DNA of 64,000 bases from Spirochaetota bacterium. Its GTDB lineage: Bacteria; Spirochaetota; UBA4802; UBA5550. The stretch is taken from the NCBI GenBank assembly GCA_017999915.1, contig JAGNKX010000013.1, forward strand, positions 62,001 through 126,000, written 5' to 3'. A program made the translations under genes and the position numbers. Shown piece after piece: positions 9,120 through 17,286 of this stretch. The notes beneath the pieces were generated by a model. The model was not told the origin of the DNA, did not search any database, and saw nothing but the letters and a program-made list of their open reading frames with translations. Position 1 is the first letter of the stretch. Each line of letters starts with the position of its first letter.

Positions 9120-11039
9120 ATGATCCATTCATCCACGTACAAGCTATCAGTCTTCGCTGTGGCGGTTTTTTCCATTGCCTTGACTGCCTTTCCGTCATGG
9201 GGAAAGGCCTCTCATTCCCGGAGCGAGGTGACATCCCTGAAAGAGCGGTTTTCCCTTGCCGGTGAATGGAAAATCACGCTCAGCGATGACAAAAAATACG
9301 CCGCGCCCGATTATGACGATTCATCCTGGGACGCCGTGGCCCTGCCCGGCGTCATGATGCCCTATATTCTTTCGAAGAAAGGCGGTATCAGCGGCACCCT
9401 GTGGCTCAGGAAAACGATCCATTTGCACAAGGACCTGCCCCGGGAAGACATAGGCCTCATCCTGGGAAGGATCGCCAACGCGGACGAAACGTTCTTCAAC
9501 GGCATCAGGGTGGGCCGCACGGGGGAGTTCCCGCCCCAGGCCCATTCCATGTGGTATCATCCCCGCTATTACCTGGTGAACGAATCCCTGGTGCGCGCAG
9601 GCGCCGGAAACGTCATCGCCGTCCGCGTATCCTACAACCAGTTCTGCGAGATCACCGGCGCCATGGCCGTCGCGAACATGCGGGAGTGGAGCGCCCACAG
9701 GATCCTGGACGGATTCATCTTCATCGATTTCAGCTTTATTATCATCGCCATCGGCCTCACCATCATGATCTTCACCATTTTCGTGAACATCTTCCGGCCC
9801 AAATCGCAGGAATACCTGTTTTTCTGGCTGCAGCTCCTGTGCGCTTTTTTCATGATGCTGGAAATGTGCACCTACTGGGACATATACGGGACCATGTTGA
9901 CCCGCTTCAAGGTCCTCGGCGTCGCCTGGGCCGGCGTGAACACCTTTCATCCGATTTTTCTCCACCGCATTTACAATCTGAGAAGGAAAAAAATCGAAAT
10001 TGCCCTCTGGTCTTATCTGGCCGTTGTTGTGTCTGTAGCGTTTCTGATTACCGACGAAAGTCAGCTGCGCGCCGGCGCCCTTGCTTTGATCCTGGTCACT
10101 CTCTTCATCGGCCTGTACCATATTTCCTGCCATGTGACGGCCCTGGCGAGAAAGCACTCCTTTGTGAAATTCTTCGGCTTTTTCGGCGTCATGCTGGTAT
10201 TGGGAGCGATCCATGACGGCCTTGCGTTTCTGATAAAGTTCCTGCCCTGTGAAACCGGCATCAACAGTCCGTTCATGCAGATCATGGTGCTTCCCCATGT
10301 GTCCGTGTTTCTCTATGTCGGCACAGCCGTGGTGCTGGGGGTCAGGTTCATCAGGGTGACCAACCAGCTGGAGGATCTTAACCTCACCCTGGAGCTGAAG
10401 GTCGACAAGCGTACGCGGCAGCTTAAAATCCTCACCGAGGAGCTTGAAGACAAGAACAGGATCCTGTCCGAGATGGCCCTGCGGGACAGCCTGACCGGCC
10501 TTTATAACCATGCCGCGTTCCACGGACGGCTCCTGGAGCTGATCAATGAATCGAAGCGTCACCGCTTCTCCATGTGCGTGGTGATGATCGATATCGACGA
10601 CTTCAAGGTGTTCAATGACAGCTATGGCTACCAGGTGGGGGACGAGATATTGCTCCGCATCTCGGACATATTCAAGTCCGGCCTGCGGGAGTATGACGCC
10701 AAGTCGAAATTCTTCGAGAAAAGCGAGGAAGAAACAGGGCAGATGATCAGAAAATACGACCTGGTGGGCCGGTACGGGGGAGACGAGTTCGTCCTGATCC
10801 TTCCCTATTGCGGGGAGGAAGAGGCGGTCATCGTGGCCGGGCGCATGTGCCGCAGCATAGAGGAAATCCGTATCAAGGACTATCCTGAGCTTAAAATAAC
10901 CGGGAGCTTCGGCATCGCCATGCTTGACGACCAGACCGAGTGCCGCGACAGCAAGGAGCTCATCGCCCTGGCGGACAAGGCCCTGTACCGGGCCAAGGCC
11001 GAGGGGAAGAACCGGATATGCTTCCTGAAATACCAATAG
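9120..11039 (+). CDS. Membrane diguanylate cyclase (7TM sensor, GGDEF)
   Basis: 639 aa from ATG 9120; an in-frame TTG at 9078 is possible, and neither has a clear ribosome site. A signal-type leader (VFAVAVFSIALTAF) is followed by a periplasmic beta-sandwich region (PDYDDSSWDAVALPG, LGRIANADETFFNG) like the carbohydrate-binding-type sensor domains often fused to 7TM-DISM regions. About seven membrane helices follow (residues about 200-415), then a short coiled coil and a C-terminal GGDEF domain. The active-site GGDEF is at about residues 553-557, and RKYD sits five residues before it, matching the RxxD inhibitory site for product feedback. The domain contains a small insertion (KSKFFEKSEEETG). 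The predicted role is c-di-GMP synthesis in response to an external ligand. Confidence 0.85.
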   Translation: MIHSSTYKLSVFAVAVFSIALTAFPSWGKASHSRSEVTSLKERFSLAGEWKITLSDDKKYAAPDYDDSSWDAVALPGVMMPYILSKKGGISGTLWLRKTIHLHKDLPREDIGLILGRIANADETFFNGIRVGRTGEFPPQAHSMWYHPRYYLVNESLVRAGAGNVIAVRVSYNQFCEITGAMAVANMREWSAHRILDGFIFIDFSFIIIAIGLTIMIFTIFVNIFRPKSQEYLFFWLQLLCAFFMMLEMCTYWDIYGTMLTRFKVLGVAWAGVNTFHPIFLHRIYNLRRKKIEIALWSYLAVVVSVAFLITDESQLRAGALALILVTLFIGLYHISCHVTALARKHSFVKFFGFFGVMLVLGAIHDGLAFLIKFLPCETGINSPFMQIMVLPHVSVFLYVGTAVVLGVRFIRVTNQLEDLNLTLELKVDKRTRQLKILTEELEDKNRILSEMALRDSLTGLYNHAAFHGRLLELINESKRHRFSMCVVMIDIDDFKVFNDSYGYQVGDEILLRISDIFKSGLREYDAKSKFFEKSEEETGQMIRKYDLVGRYGGDEFVLILPYCGEEEAVIVAGRMCRSIEEIRIKDYPELKITGSFGIAMLDDQTECRDSKELIALADKALYRAKAEGKNRICFLKYQ

Positions 11040-11094
11040 GCGCGGACGGGAGCGCCGCGGCACGGGCTCAATGATATCGAAATAGGAGGTGATT

Positions 11095-11469
11095 ATGGGA
11101 CGATTGAGATTCCTGCTTGTCTCCGCGGCATGGTGCGTTTCCGCCGGGTGCGCGTCGGCGCCGGCCGTTGTCAGGGAAGGGAGCGCCCTGTGGGGGCGCG
11201 AAGGCGCGAGGGTCGTCGTCGAAGGCGCCGTGGCCAGGGAGATCTGGCAGCACATGATGGCGCCGCCGCGCGGCTATGGCCACGAGACCTATTTTGACAT
11301 GGGTAAGCAGCAGATCGTGATATACTCGAAGGGCCCCATCGCCTGCGAGGGAAGGGTCCGCGCCTCCGGAACGGTGGTGAAGATAGAAGGGTCTTCCAAG
11401 GACCCGCGCCGCAAGGAGGCCTGCACCGAGTACCATGTCGCCGTTGACTCATGGGAATGCCTGAAGTGA
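11095..11469 (+). CDS. Small putative lipoprotein
   Basis: 124 aa. The ATG at 11095 is chosen because GGAGGTG lies directly upstream; an in-frame GTG at 11089 overlaps that site and is unlikely. The N-terminus (FLLVSAAWCVSAGC) gives a lipobox VSAGC, so the mature protein starts at Cys. The remainder is a compact, partly beta-rich domain (ARVVVEGAVAREIW, CEGRVRASGTVVKIEG) with no family I recognise. It lies 55 bp after the diguanylate cyclase gene on the same strand and may share its transcript. Confidence 0.7.
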   Translation: MGRLRFLLVSAAWCVSAGCASAPAVVREGSALWGREGARVVVEGAVAREIWQHMMAPPRGYGHETYFDMGKQQIVIYSKGPIACEGRVRASGTVVKIEGSSKDPRRKEACTEYHVAVDSWECLK

Positions 11470-11616
11470 TGGGGCGGTATGAGGAGCCCTTTACTGTCTG
11501 CGGATTTTATCAAGTTGTTTATCATCCGGTAAATTATTTGATCGCTGAGACATTCCCACCATTAAAAAAAACCCAAAAAACCGCTATGTCTCCGGGAAAA
11601 ATGTATAGATAAAGTA

Positions 11617-11644
11617 TTGACATTCATTTATACGTGAGTATTAG
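11617..11644 (+). promoter_or_regulatory. Candidate sigma-70 promoter upstream of the CoA-transferase gene
   Basis: TTGACA at 11617-11622 and TATTAG at 11639-11644 are 16 bp apart in an AT-rich stretch, about 110 bp before the CoA-transferase start. Confidence 0.5.
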
Positions 11645-11750
11645 TATTAATTATCTGCATCATACTGTTACTGTCTAACCTGATTTAGATTTCTCAAAGC
11701 ATCAAATCCCGTGCGTGCCACCGGGTTAATTATACCTTCAGGAGGAGTCG

Positions 11751-13082
11751 ATGGGTTGGGAAGATATCTATAAGCAAAAGCTCGTTTCGATCAAAGATGC
11801 CGTAAAAGTAGTTCGATCCGGCGATTTTGTATGCACCGCCGGCGGGCCCTGCGCCGCCTATGATCTCATGGTGGAGCTGGCGGCCCGGTATGAAGAGCTG
11901 GAGAATGTGGCCATGTCATCGGCTCTCATGATGCGGCCCCTGCCGCACCTGGAAGCGAAATACCAGGGACATATCGGGCACCTGGCCCTGTTCCTGGGAC
12001 CCCTGGAGCGCATCTTCATGCCCCAGGGCAATATCAAGGTCAATTCCTGCAGCTTCTCGAATTTTGACGATCTCATAACGGAGGAGCTGAAACCCGACGT
12101 GATCTTCATGGTCTGTTCCGAGCCGGACGAATGGGGCTATATGAGCTACGGACCTGGCGGCGCGTCGGTGAACCATTCCATCCTGAAGACGGCCCGCGAG
12201 GTCGTGGTCCAGGTCAACAAGAAGGTGCCCTTCGTCTTCGGCACCCACGCGCACATCCATGTGAGCCAGGCCACCTGCATCTGCGAGCAGGATTACGATA
12301 TCCCGGTCCTTCCGAACATTCCCATCACCGACGTGGAAAAGCAGATCGCGGCGCATATTGTCGAGCGCATTCCCGACGGCGCCACGGTGCAGCTCGGCTT
12401 CGGCGGTATCGCCAACGCCGTCGGCTTTTTTCTCGAGAACAAGAAGGACCTGGGCGTGCATACGGAGATGATGACGGACTCGATGATGGACCTGGCGAAG
12501 AAGGGCGTCATCAACGGGAAATACAAGGCCTATTATCCCGGCAAGATCACCTTCGGCTTCGGCGTCGGCTCCAAGGAGCTCTACGAGTTCATGCACCGCA
12601 ACCCGATGCTTGAATCGATGCCGATCCATTACATCAACGACATCAACAATATCGCCATGAACGATAATTTCATATCGATCAACAACGCACTGACCGTGGA
12701 CCTCACCGGCCAGGTCTGCTCGGAGTCGATCGGGTTCAACATGTTCAGCTCCACCGGGGGCCAGCTCGATTTCGTCCGCGGCGCGCGCCGCTCCAAGGGC
12801 GGCAAGTCCTTCATAGCGCTGAATTCCATGTCGGTCGGGAAGAGCGGTCCCATCAACCGCATCACGTCGACGCTCCAGCCGGGGACCGTGGTGACCACGC
12901 CCCGGTCGGATGTCCAGTACGTGGTCACGGAGTACGGCATCGCCGATCTCTGGCTCAAGGGCATCGAGGACCGCGCAAAGGCCATGATCGGGATCGCCCA
13001 TCCCGATTTCCGCGAAAGCCTGGAAAAGGAGGCCACTGAAGCGGGCCTTATATCGAAGAAGGTTGTGGTGGCGAAGCCGTAG
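11751..13082 (+). CDS. 4-hydroxybutyrate/butyrate-type CoA-transferase (acetyl-CoA hydrolase family)
   Basis: 443 aa, full length for the family. It transfers CoA between acyl-CoA and a free carboxylate, typically acetate, in the cytoplasm. The motif GVHTEMMTDS places the expected catalytic glutamate at residue 239, and the C-terminal half carries SESIGF, STGGQLDFVRGA and YVVTEYGIADL, all conserved in this family. The start has a good AGGAGG site. It is preceded by its own candidate promoter and is not tightly linked to other metabolic genes, so the acyl substrate cannot be read from context. An acetyl-CoA hydrolase is the main alternative. Confidence 0.88.
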   Translation: MGWEDIYKQKLVSIKDAVKVVRSGDFVCTAGGPCAAYDLMVELAARYEELENVAMSSALMMRPLPHLEAKYQGHIGHLALFLGPLERIFMPQGNIKVNSCSFSNFDDLITEELKPDVIFMVCSEPDEWGYMSYGPGGASVNHSILKTAREVVVQVNKKVPFVFGTHAHIHVSQATCICEQDYDIPVLPNIPITDVEKQIAAHIVERIPDGATVQLGFGGIANAVGFFLENKKDLGVHTEMMTDSMMDLAKKGVINGKYKAYYPGKITFGFGVGSKELYEFMHRNPMLESMPIHYINDINNIAMNDNFISINNALTVDLTGQVCSESIGFNMFSSTGGQLDFVRGARRSKGGKSFIALNSMSVGKSGPINRITSTLQPGTVVTTPRSDVQYVVTEYGIADLWLKGIEDRAKAMIGIAHPDFRESLEKEATEAGLISKKVVVAKP

Positions 13083-13094
13083 AGTAAAGATTCA

Positions 13095-13195
13095 CCTCCC
13101 CCTTGATGGGGGAGGCCTGGTGGGGGTGGAGATTCCCGATGTTTTCAAAGTGGTATATCACACCCTCCCCTAACCCCTCCCATCAAGGGAGGGGG
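13095..13195. repeat. Composite C/G-rich inverted-repeat element, copy A
   Basis: Two palindromic halves, CCTCCCCCTTGATGGGGGAGG and, further right, CCCCTCCCATCAAGGGAGGGG, are separated by about 35 bp. The same two halves occur in reverse order and orientation at 53246-53324. The element lies between the CoA-transferase and the next gene, and could fold into two hairpins in RNA. Confidence 0.75.
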
Positions 13196-13239
13196 ATTTG
13201 ATCTGGAATCCATGAAATATTGAAAAACAGGAGGCGCCT

Positions 13240-13866
13240 ATGCTAAACAATCCGGAAGCGACCGAACAGGCATTGAAGTTACTGCGAAGCGGCTCGCCGT
13301 TCCAGTGGTACGTGATCACGCTCTTCGCCCTGGTCATGTACGCGTATTTCAATGAAATAGCGAAGAAGAACTGGAAGGGAATCGCCGCAGGGCTCTCGCT
13401 CTACATGGTTCACTGGTTCATGGAGATCGTGAACGGCCTGATACAGCACTTCAGCGGCCACGCCCTCTGGACCGTGCCGACAGGGACGGCCTTCCTCATC
13501 CTCATCGGCGTGGGGGTCGAGCTGAGCCTCATGTTCTCCATCGCGGGCCTCATTTTCAGCAAGATCCTCCCGGAGGACCCGAAGGCGAAGATATTTGGAG
13601 TGAACAACCGCCTCCTTATAGCGATCTTCAACGCGGCCTTTTTTTCGGTTTTCGAGATATTTCTGGTGAAGACGCCCGCCTTTGTGTGGGTGTACCCATG
13701 GTGGGGCGCCCTGACCGTGTTTATCACGGTCTACATCCCCTTCTGGGTGGTGGCGATGTACTGCTATGACTGGAAGCCGAAGACGCAGAAGATAGTTATC
13801 GGCTCCATGTTCGCCTTGAACGCGGCCATGGTCATCGTCTTTGCCGGCATCCTGGGGTGGATTTAG
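13240..13866 (+). CDS. Unrecognised integral membrane protein
   Basis: 208 aa with a good ribosome site (AACAGGAGGCGCC). About six hydrophobic segments span the whole length (for example YVITLFALVMYAYF, AFLILIGVGVELSLMF, IVIGSMFALNAAMVIVFAG), separated by short charged loops such as LPEDPKAKIFG. I do not recognise the family. Conserved-looking His and Glu residues within membrane segments (VHWFMEIVNGLIQHFSGHALW) hint at a ligand or metal site, but this is speculative. It is convergent with the SMR gene, with two bases between stops. Confidence 0.7.
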   Translation: MLNNPEATEQALKLLRSGSPFQWYVITLFALVMYAYFNEIAKKNWKGIAAGLSLYMVHWFMEIVNGLIQHFSGHALWTVPTGTAFLILIGVGVELSLMFSIAGLIFSKILPEDPKAKIFGVNNRLLIAIFNAAFFSVFEIFLVKTPAFVWVYPWWGALTVFITVYIPFWVVAMYCYDWKPKTQKIVIGSMFALNAAMVIVFAGILGWI

Positions 13867-13868
13867 TC

Positions 13869-14189
13869 TTATCCGTGCGACAGTTTCAGGCCGATAAGGC
13901 CAATGACCACCAGCCCGGCCGACGCGATCCTGATCGTGGTGGCCGGGTCCTTGAAGAAAAGGATGCCCAGGGAGAAGGTGCCGACGGCGCCTATGCCGGT
14001 CCATACGGCGTAGGCGGTTCCGATCGGTATCGTCTTCTGGGCAAGGTACAGGAAGAGGCCGCTGGCGGCCATGCTCAGGACCGAAAAGGCTATCCAGGGC
14101 ATCTTGTAGTTTGATGTCTGCGCCAGCTTGAACCCCAGGGGCCAGCCTATTTCCATGAAACCGGCGAGAAGTAAATATATCCAGGACAT
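13869..14189 (-). CDS. SMR-family transporter, Gdx/SugE-like
   Basis: 106 aa with four membrane helices, the normal size for small multidrug-resistance proteins, which work as antiparallel dimers in the inner membrane. The first helix carries the essential glutamate (FMEIGWPLGFK) and the signature GTAYAVWTGIGAVGT is present. The WPLGFK segment is nearer to the SugE/Gdx subtype than to EmrE, so guanidinium or quaternary amine export is likely; the exact substrate is inference. The start has GAGGAAACA upstream. It follows a small lipoprotein gene by 14 bp on the same strand. I see no guanidine riboswitch in the short leader. Confidence 0.85.
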   Translation of the reverse strand: MSWIYLLLAGFMEIGWPLGFKLAQTSNYKMPWIAFSVLSMAASGLFLYLAQKTIPIGTAYAVWTGIGAVGTFSLGILFFKDPATTIRIASAGLVVIGLIGLKLSHG

Positions 14190-14203
14190 GTTGTTTCCTC
14201 TGT

Positions 14204-14632
14204 TTACTTTATCACGGCAAATGAAAAACTACTAGTTGTCGCGGCTCCAGTATTATTGTATGTTCGAAATTCGATGTAACTACCATCATCGGCTGGGAAA
14301 TATACTATCAAAGAAGGTGTGAACAGGCTTTGAATTTGTGCAATAACAACCGTCTCCCGGTTTAGAGTTCTCAAAGATCCGGTCCATCTTATTGTGTAGC
14401 TACCGGTTGCGGCATATGTACAGGTATAATTACCCGATCCGCCTCGAATAGTCCCGTCAAAACTGATATATCCCCACGCAACCGTTTCACCGGAAGTATG
14501 GGGAAGTAACGATACAAGCAACAGGTCATTCGTTTTTTTATCAACTTCTTCCTTCGTGTATGTGTCACAATTCGCATTGAAGAAAACGGCAAGTATTGTA
14601 ATGCTGAATAAAACAAGTATTCTTTTTTTCAT
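14204..14632 (-). CDS. Small putative lipoprotein of unknown function
   Basis: 142 aa. A Lys-rich start and hydrophobic leader (ILVLFSITILAVFF) end at NANC, a plausible spirochaetal lipobox. The mature part is beta-rich (SGNYTCTYAATGSYTIRW, LIVYFPADDGSYIEF) and resembles a compact extracellular beta-sandwich, but I cannot name the family. The codon use is markedly more AT-rich than in neighbouring genes, which may signal acquisition. The ribosome site is CAGGGG. It lies 14 bp upstream of the SMR gene. Confidence 0.65.
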   Translation of the reverse strand: MKKRILVLFSITILAVFFNANCDTYTKEEVDKKTNDLLLVSLLPHTSGETVAWGYISFDGTIRGGSGNYTCTYAATGSYTIRWTGSLRTLNRETVVIAQIQSLFTPSLIVYFPADDGSYIEFRTYNNTGAATTSSFSFAVIK

Positions 14633-14791
14633 AAAAATCCCCTGTGAGTATTATTTGTCTCTATCTCTATATTGATAAATTTTCAAGAGATATTGAATTG
14701 CGTTAATTGATATTTCATCGTTATATGCCCCTGCTTTTTTGCTTGTCACGGGGGCTCGGTTGTGCCATAATTATTTTAGATAATAGGCGGT

Positions 14792-14818
14792 TGTCCCATG
14801 TTCCCGTACTGAATGCAT
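14792..14818. repeat. 27-bp direct repeat, left copy
   Basis: Begins TGTCCCATGTTCC and ends GAATGCAT. It matches 17254-17280 at 25 of 27 positions in the same orientation; the two copies bracket the Crp, small membrane, SDR and HXXEE genes. Upstream sequences of the copies are also loosely similar. Confidence 0.7.
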
Positions 14819-14831
14819 ATCACTTTGTCGG

Positions 14832-15434
14832 ATGTTGACATATATGGCAATGGATTACCTTCATAAATTGGTCGAATCGATGAATTTCCCGGATAATATT
14901 CCCGCGGAGGAGATTGAAGCAGTCATTAAACGGAGAAGGACTGTACGACTGAACAAAAACGAGTTCTTTTTGAAAGCCGGGGAGGTTCCGCGGCATATCG
15001 GGTATGTGGTTGCCGGCCTCATGAGACTGTATTACATCAATACCGACGGCGTGGAAATCACCAAGCATTTTTGCATGGAGAACACGCTGGCGATTTCCTA
15101 CAGCGCCTTCCTGCTGAGGGAAGGATCGAGTTTCTATATCCAGGCGCTGGAAGATACCGAGCTGTATGTCTTCGACTACGATACGTACCGCGACCTGCTG
15201 GCCGGCCACGCATGCTGGCAGTCGGTGGCGAAAAAATTATCCGACTTGCTGTTTATCATCAAGGAGAAGAGGGAAGCGGAGCTTTTGCTGTGCAATGCGC
15301 AGGAGCGGTATGGACGATTCCTGAAAGACTACCCCAATCTTGAGAAAAGGCTGAACCAGTACCACATCGCATCGTACCTGGGCATTACCCCTGAATCGCT
15401 GAGCAGGATCCGGGCGAATTTCAGGGAATCTTAA
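14832..15434 (+). CDS. Crp/Fnr-family transcriptional regulator
   Basis: 200 aa. Residues about 25-125 form a cyclic-nucleotide-binding-type beta barrel (FFLKAGEVPRHIGYVVAGLM, FYIQALEDTELYVFD). The C-terminus holds a short winged helix with recognition helix HIASYLGITPESLSRIR. It has no Cys cluster like that of Fnr, and the phosphate-binding cassette of true Crp is not obvious, so the ligand is unknown. It heads a same-strand set (small membrane protein, SDR, HXXEE) and probably regulates it. Three nearby in-frame ATGs (14832, 14844, 14850) make the exact start uncertain. Confidence 0.82.
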   Translation: MLTYMAMDYLHKLVESMNFPDNIPAEEIEAVIKRRRTVRLNKNEFFLKAGEVPRHIGYVVAGLMRLYYINTDGVEITKHFCMENTLAISYSAFLLREGSSFYIQALEDTELYVFDYDTYRDLLAGHACWQSVAKKLSDLLFIIKEKREAELLLCNAQERYGRFLKDYPNLEKRLNQYHIASYLGITPESLSRIRANFRES

Positions 15435-15502
15435 CATACATCAATTACCGCATCGGAATCCTCCGGTATATTGAATTCATACAAAACTACCGGAGGAGAG
15501 TC

Positions 15503-15733
15503 ATGGAACACACATTTTTATCATCCGCAAAGATCGCCTGCATCGGCGGTATCGCAAGCTTCGCCGTGTCGGCGGCGCTTAACTATTTAATAATTCCCAT
15601 GCCCCTTTCGATTCTTGATAATTCCATAAATCACGGTATCGGAGGATTTTTCTGCGGCTTCATCTCGGCCCTCGTGGGCGTACTGATGTTCGCACGCCGG
15701 CACGGGCGAGGAACCATGATCGAACGATCATGA
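15503..15733 (+). CDS. Small hypothetical membrane protein
   Basis: 76 aa with a strong ribosome site (CCGGAGGAGAGTC). Two hydrophobic segments (IGGIASFAVSAALNYLI and GGFFCGFISALVGVLMF) suggest a hairpin in the inner membrane with a basic C-terminus. No family recognised. It lies between the Crp-type regulator and the SDR gene, both on the same strand, 29 bp before the latter, so co-transcription is likely. Confidence 0.6.
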   Translation: MEHTFLSSAKIACIGGIASFAVSAALNYLIIPMPLSILDNSINHGIGGFFCGFISALVGVLMFARRHGRGTMIERS

Positions 15734-15762
15734 TCATCACCGACGTATAGAGGAGTTTTGCC

Positions 15763-16503
15763 ATGGAGATATCGGGAAGTACGATCGTCATAACCGGAGC
15801 GTCGCGGGGGCTCGGAAGGGAGATGGCCCTGCGCCTGAGCAGGGCTGGTGCGCGGGTCATCCTTGTCGCGCGCTCGGAGGAATCGCTGCAATCGGCGCAG
15901 AGGACCGTTTCGGACATTGCCGGATACTCGCCCGATGCGTTCCCGTGCGATATCACCGACGAGTGGGCCGTCGCGGGCATCGCGCGGACAATCGGCGCAA
16001 CATATCGACGCGTCGATGCGCTTATCAACAACGCCGGCATAGGCATCCTTAAACCGGTTTCTGAAATGAGCGGCGATGAGATGCGAAGACACTTCGAGGT
16101 GAACCTCTTCGGCGCGTTTTACTGCACCAGGGCGATGCTGCCGCTCATGAAGGGCGGAAAAGAGGGATACGTCCTCAATATCGGGTCGCTTCTCGGCGAG
16201 ATGTCCTTTGCCGAAAGCGGCGTATACTCGGCCACGAAGTTCGCCCTGGCGGGTTTCACGGAAGGGCTCCGCCTCGAGCTGAAAAAGCACGGTATACAGG
16301 TGGGGCTTCTTCTTCCCGGCCCCATGAATACGTCGTTCCATGAAAACGTGGGAGGGCATGCGCCCGATGTTCCCCGTTTCATCACTCTCGATCCGGCCAG
16401 GGTTGCGGTTATCGCGGAGATGATGATCAGGAAAAGAGTATCCAGAGTGCATGCATACCGATGGATTCTTTACGCAATGAAGTTAAAGCGATTTTTGCGC
16501 TGA
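15763..16503 (+). CDS. Short-chain dehydrogenase/reductase (SDR)
   Basis: 246 aa, classical SDR length. The N-terminal NAD(P)-binding motif TGASRGLG, the NNAG motif, a Ser in the IGSLLG strand and the catalytic YSATK tetrad segment are all present, so the enzyme should be active. An Arg soon after the first strand (ARSEE) favours NADP(H). The substrate is not evident. It starts after GAGGAGTTTTGCC and lies in the block controlled by the adjacent Crp-type gene, with a HXXEE membrane gene 41 bp downstream. Confidence 0.88.
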   Translation: MEISGSTIVITGASRGLGREMALRLSRAGARVILVARSEESLQSAQRTVSDIAGYSPDAFPCDITDEWAVAGIARTIGATYRRVDALINNAGIGILKPVSEMSGDEMRRHFEVNLFGAFYCTRAMLPLMKGGKEGYVLNIGSLLGEMSFAESGVYSATKFALAGFTEGLRLELKKHGIQVGLLLPGPMNTSFHENVGGHAPDVPRFITLDPARVAVIAEMMIRKRVSRVHAYRWILYAMKLKRFLR

Positions 16504-16544
16504 GTGGCCCGTGAAGAAATTTATCTTTCAGAAGGAGGAATACC

Positions 16545-17114
16545 GTGAGCTATGTAATGACAATGATTGCATGCGTGAGCCTGAGTGAATCGTTATGGAT
16601 TTTTTACCTGTTTTTCGTTATCCATGAAATCGAGGAATGGAACATCGCACGCTTTGAAAAGAGGGTTTTTGCGGGACTGCCGGCGACGCACAACGATCGA
16701 AACGCCCGGGCCTGGATCGGTGTCGTCTGCATGATCGGTTTTGCCTGGTGCGCCGCGGCGACACTGCCGTCAAGTCCGCGCGTTGCGGCATACATCATCC
16801 TTCCCGCGATCGCGTTCTCCGCCGCGAACGCGCTGCAGCATGTATACTGGTCCCTGCGGTTCAGATCAGTCGCGCCCGGCCTGGTGAGCGCCGTTGTCCT
16901 CATGCTGCCATCAACAGCATACCTTACGTTTCTTATCATCGGCTACGGCCTTGTTTCGCCGTGGTACGCGGCCGGGTTGTCGGTACTTGCCCTCATGATG
17001 CTTGCCGGTACGGTGAAAAGCGGGGATTCGGCGCCTTCGATCATTCCCGCCATCTACGGGATCGGCGACCGGGCGTCAAAACTCGCGCATAGCATTAAAA
17101 TGTTAACAAGATGA
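16545..17114 (+). CDS. HXXEE-motif membrane protein
   Basis: 189 aa from a GTG with AAGGAGG upstream. The motif HEIEEW in the first hydrophobic region and the later NALQHVYWSLRF segment are the H-x-x-E-E and N-x-x-x-H signatures of the HXXEE family, polytopic membrane proteins of unknown function thought to have a metal or catalytic site in the membrane. About five or six hydrophobic segments are visible. It ends the Crp/SDR block and lies just before the right copy of the 27-bp repeat. Confidence 0.72.
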   Translation: MSYVMTMIACVSLSESLWIFYLFFVIHEIEEWNIARFEKRVFAGLPATHNDRNARAWIGVVCMIGFAWCAAATLPSSPRVAAYIILPAIAFSAANALQHVYWSLRFRSVAPGLVSAVVLMLPSTAYLTFLIIGYGLVSPWYAAGLSVLALMMLAGTVKSGDSAPSIIPAIYGIGDRASKLAHSIKMLTR

Positions 17115-17253
17115 ATGGATCTATTATACTACATAGAGGAGTATCAATGAATTCATGGGGAAGAGTTGAGTTTATCGACTAAAATTTCAAGGCCCCTGCC
17201 CAGAGCGTTTCCTGTTGACAGGGGACCGGAATTGCTTCAAGTTAAGGGCCGTA

Positions 17254-17280
17254 TGTCCCATGTTCCTGTACTGAATTCAT
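17254..17280. repeat. 27-bp direct repeat, right copy
   Basis: Begins TGTCCCATGTTCC and ends GAATTCAT; differs from 14792-14818 at two positions. It lies between the HXXEE gene and the stop of the minus-strand barrel gene. Confidence 0.7.
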
Positions 17281-17286
17281 CGCACG

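Noticed and set aside
9321-11255. 644-residue minus-strand frame opposite the GGDEF gene
   Set aside because: It is an antisense shadow rich in His, Asp and Glu, with no recognisable domain, while the plus strand has a complete sensor and GGDEF domain.
13869-14632. Guanidine riboswitch controlling the SMR gene
   Set aside because: The gap to the upstream gene is only 14 bp and no conserved ACGR-type loops are visible near either start.
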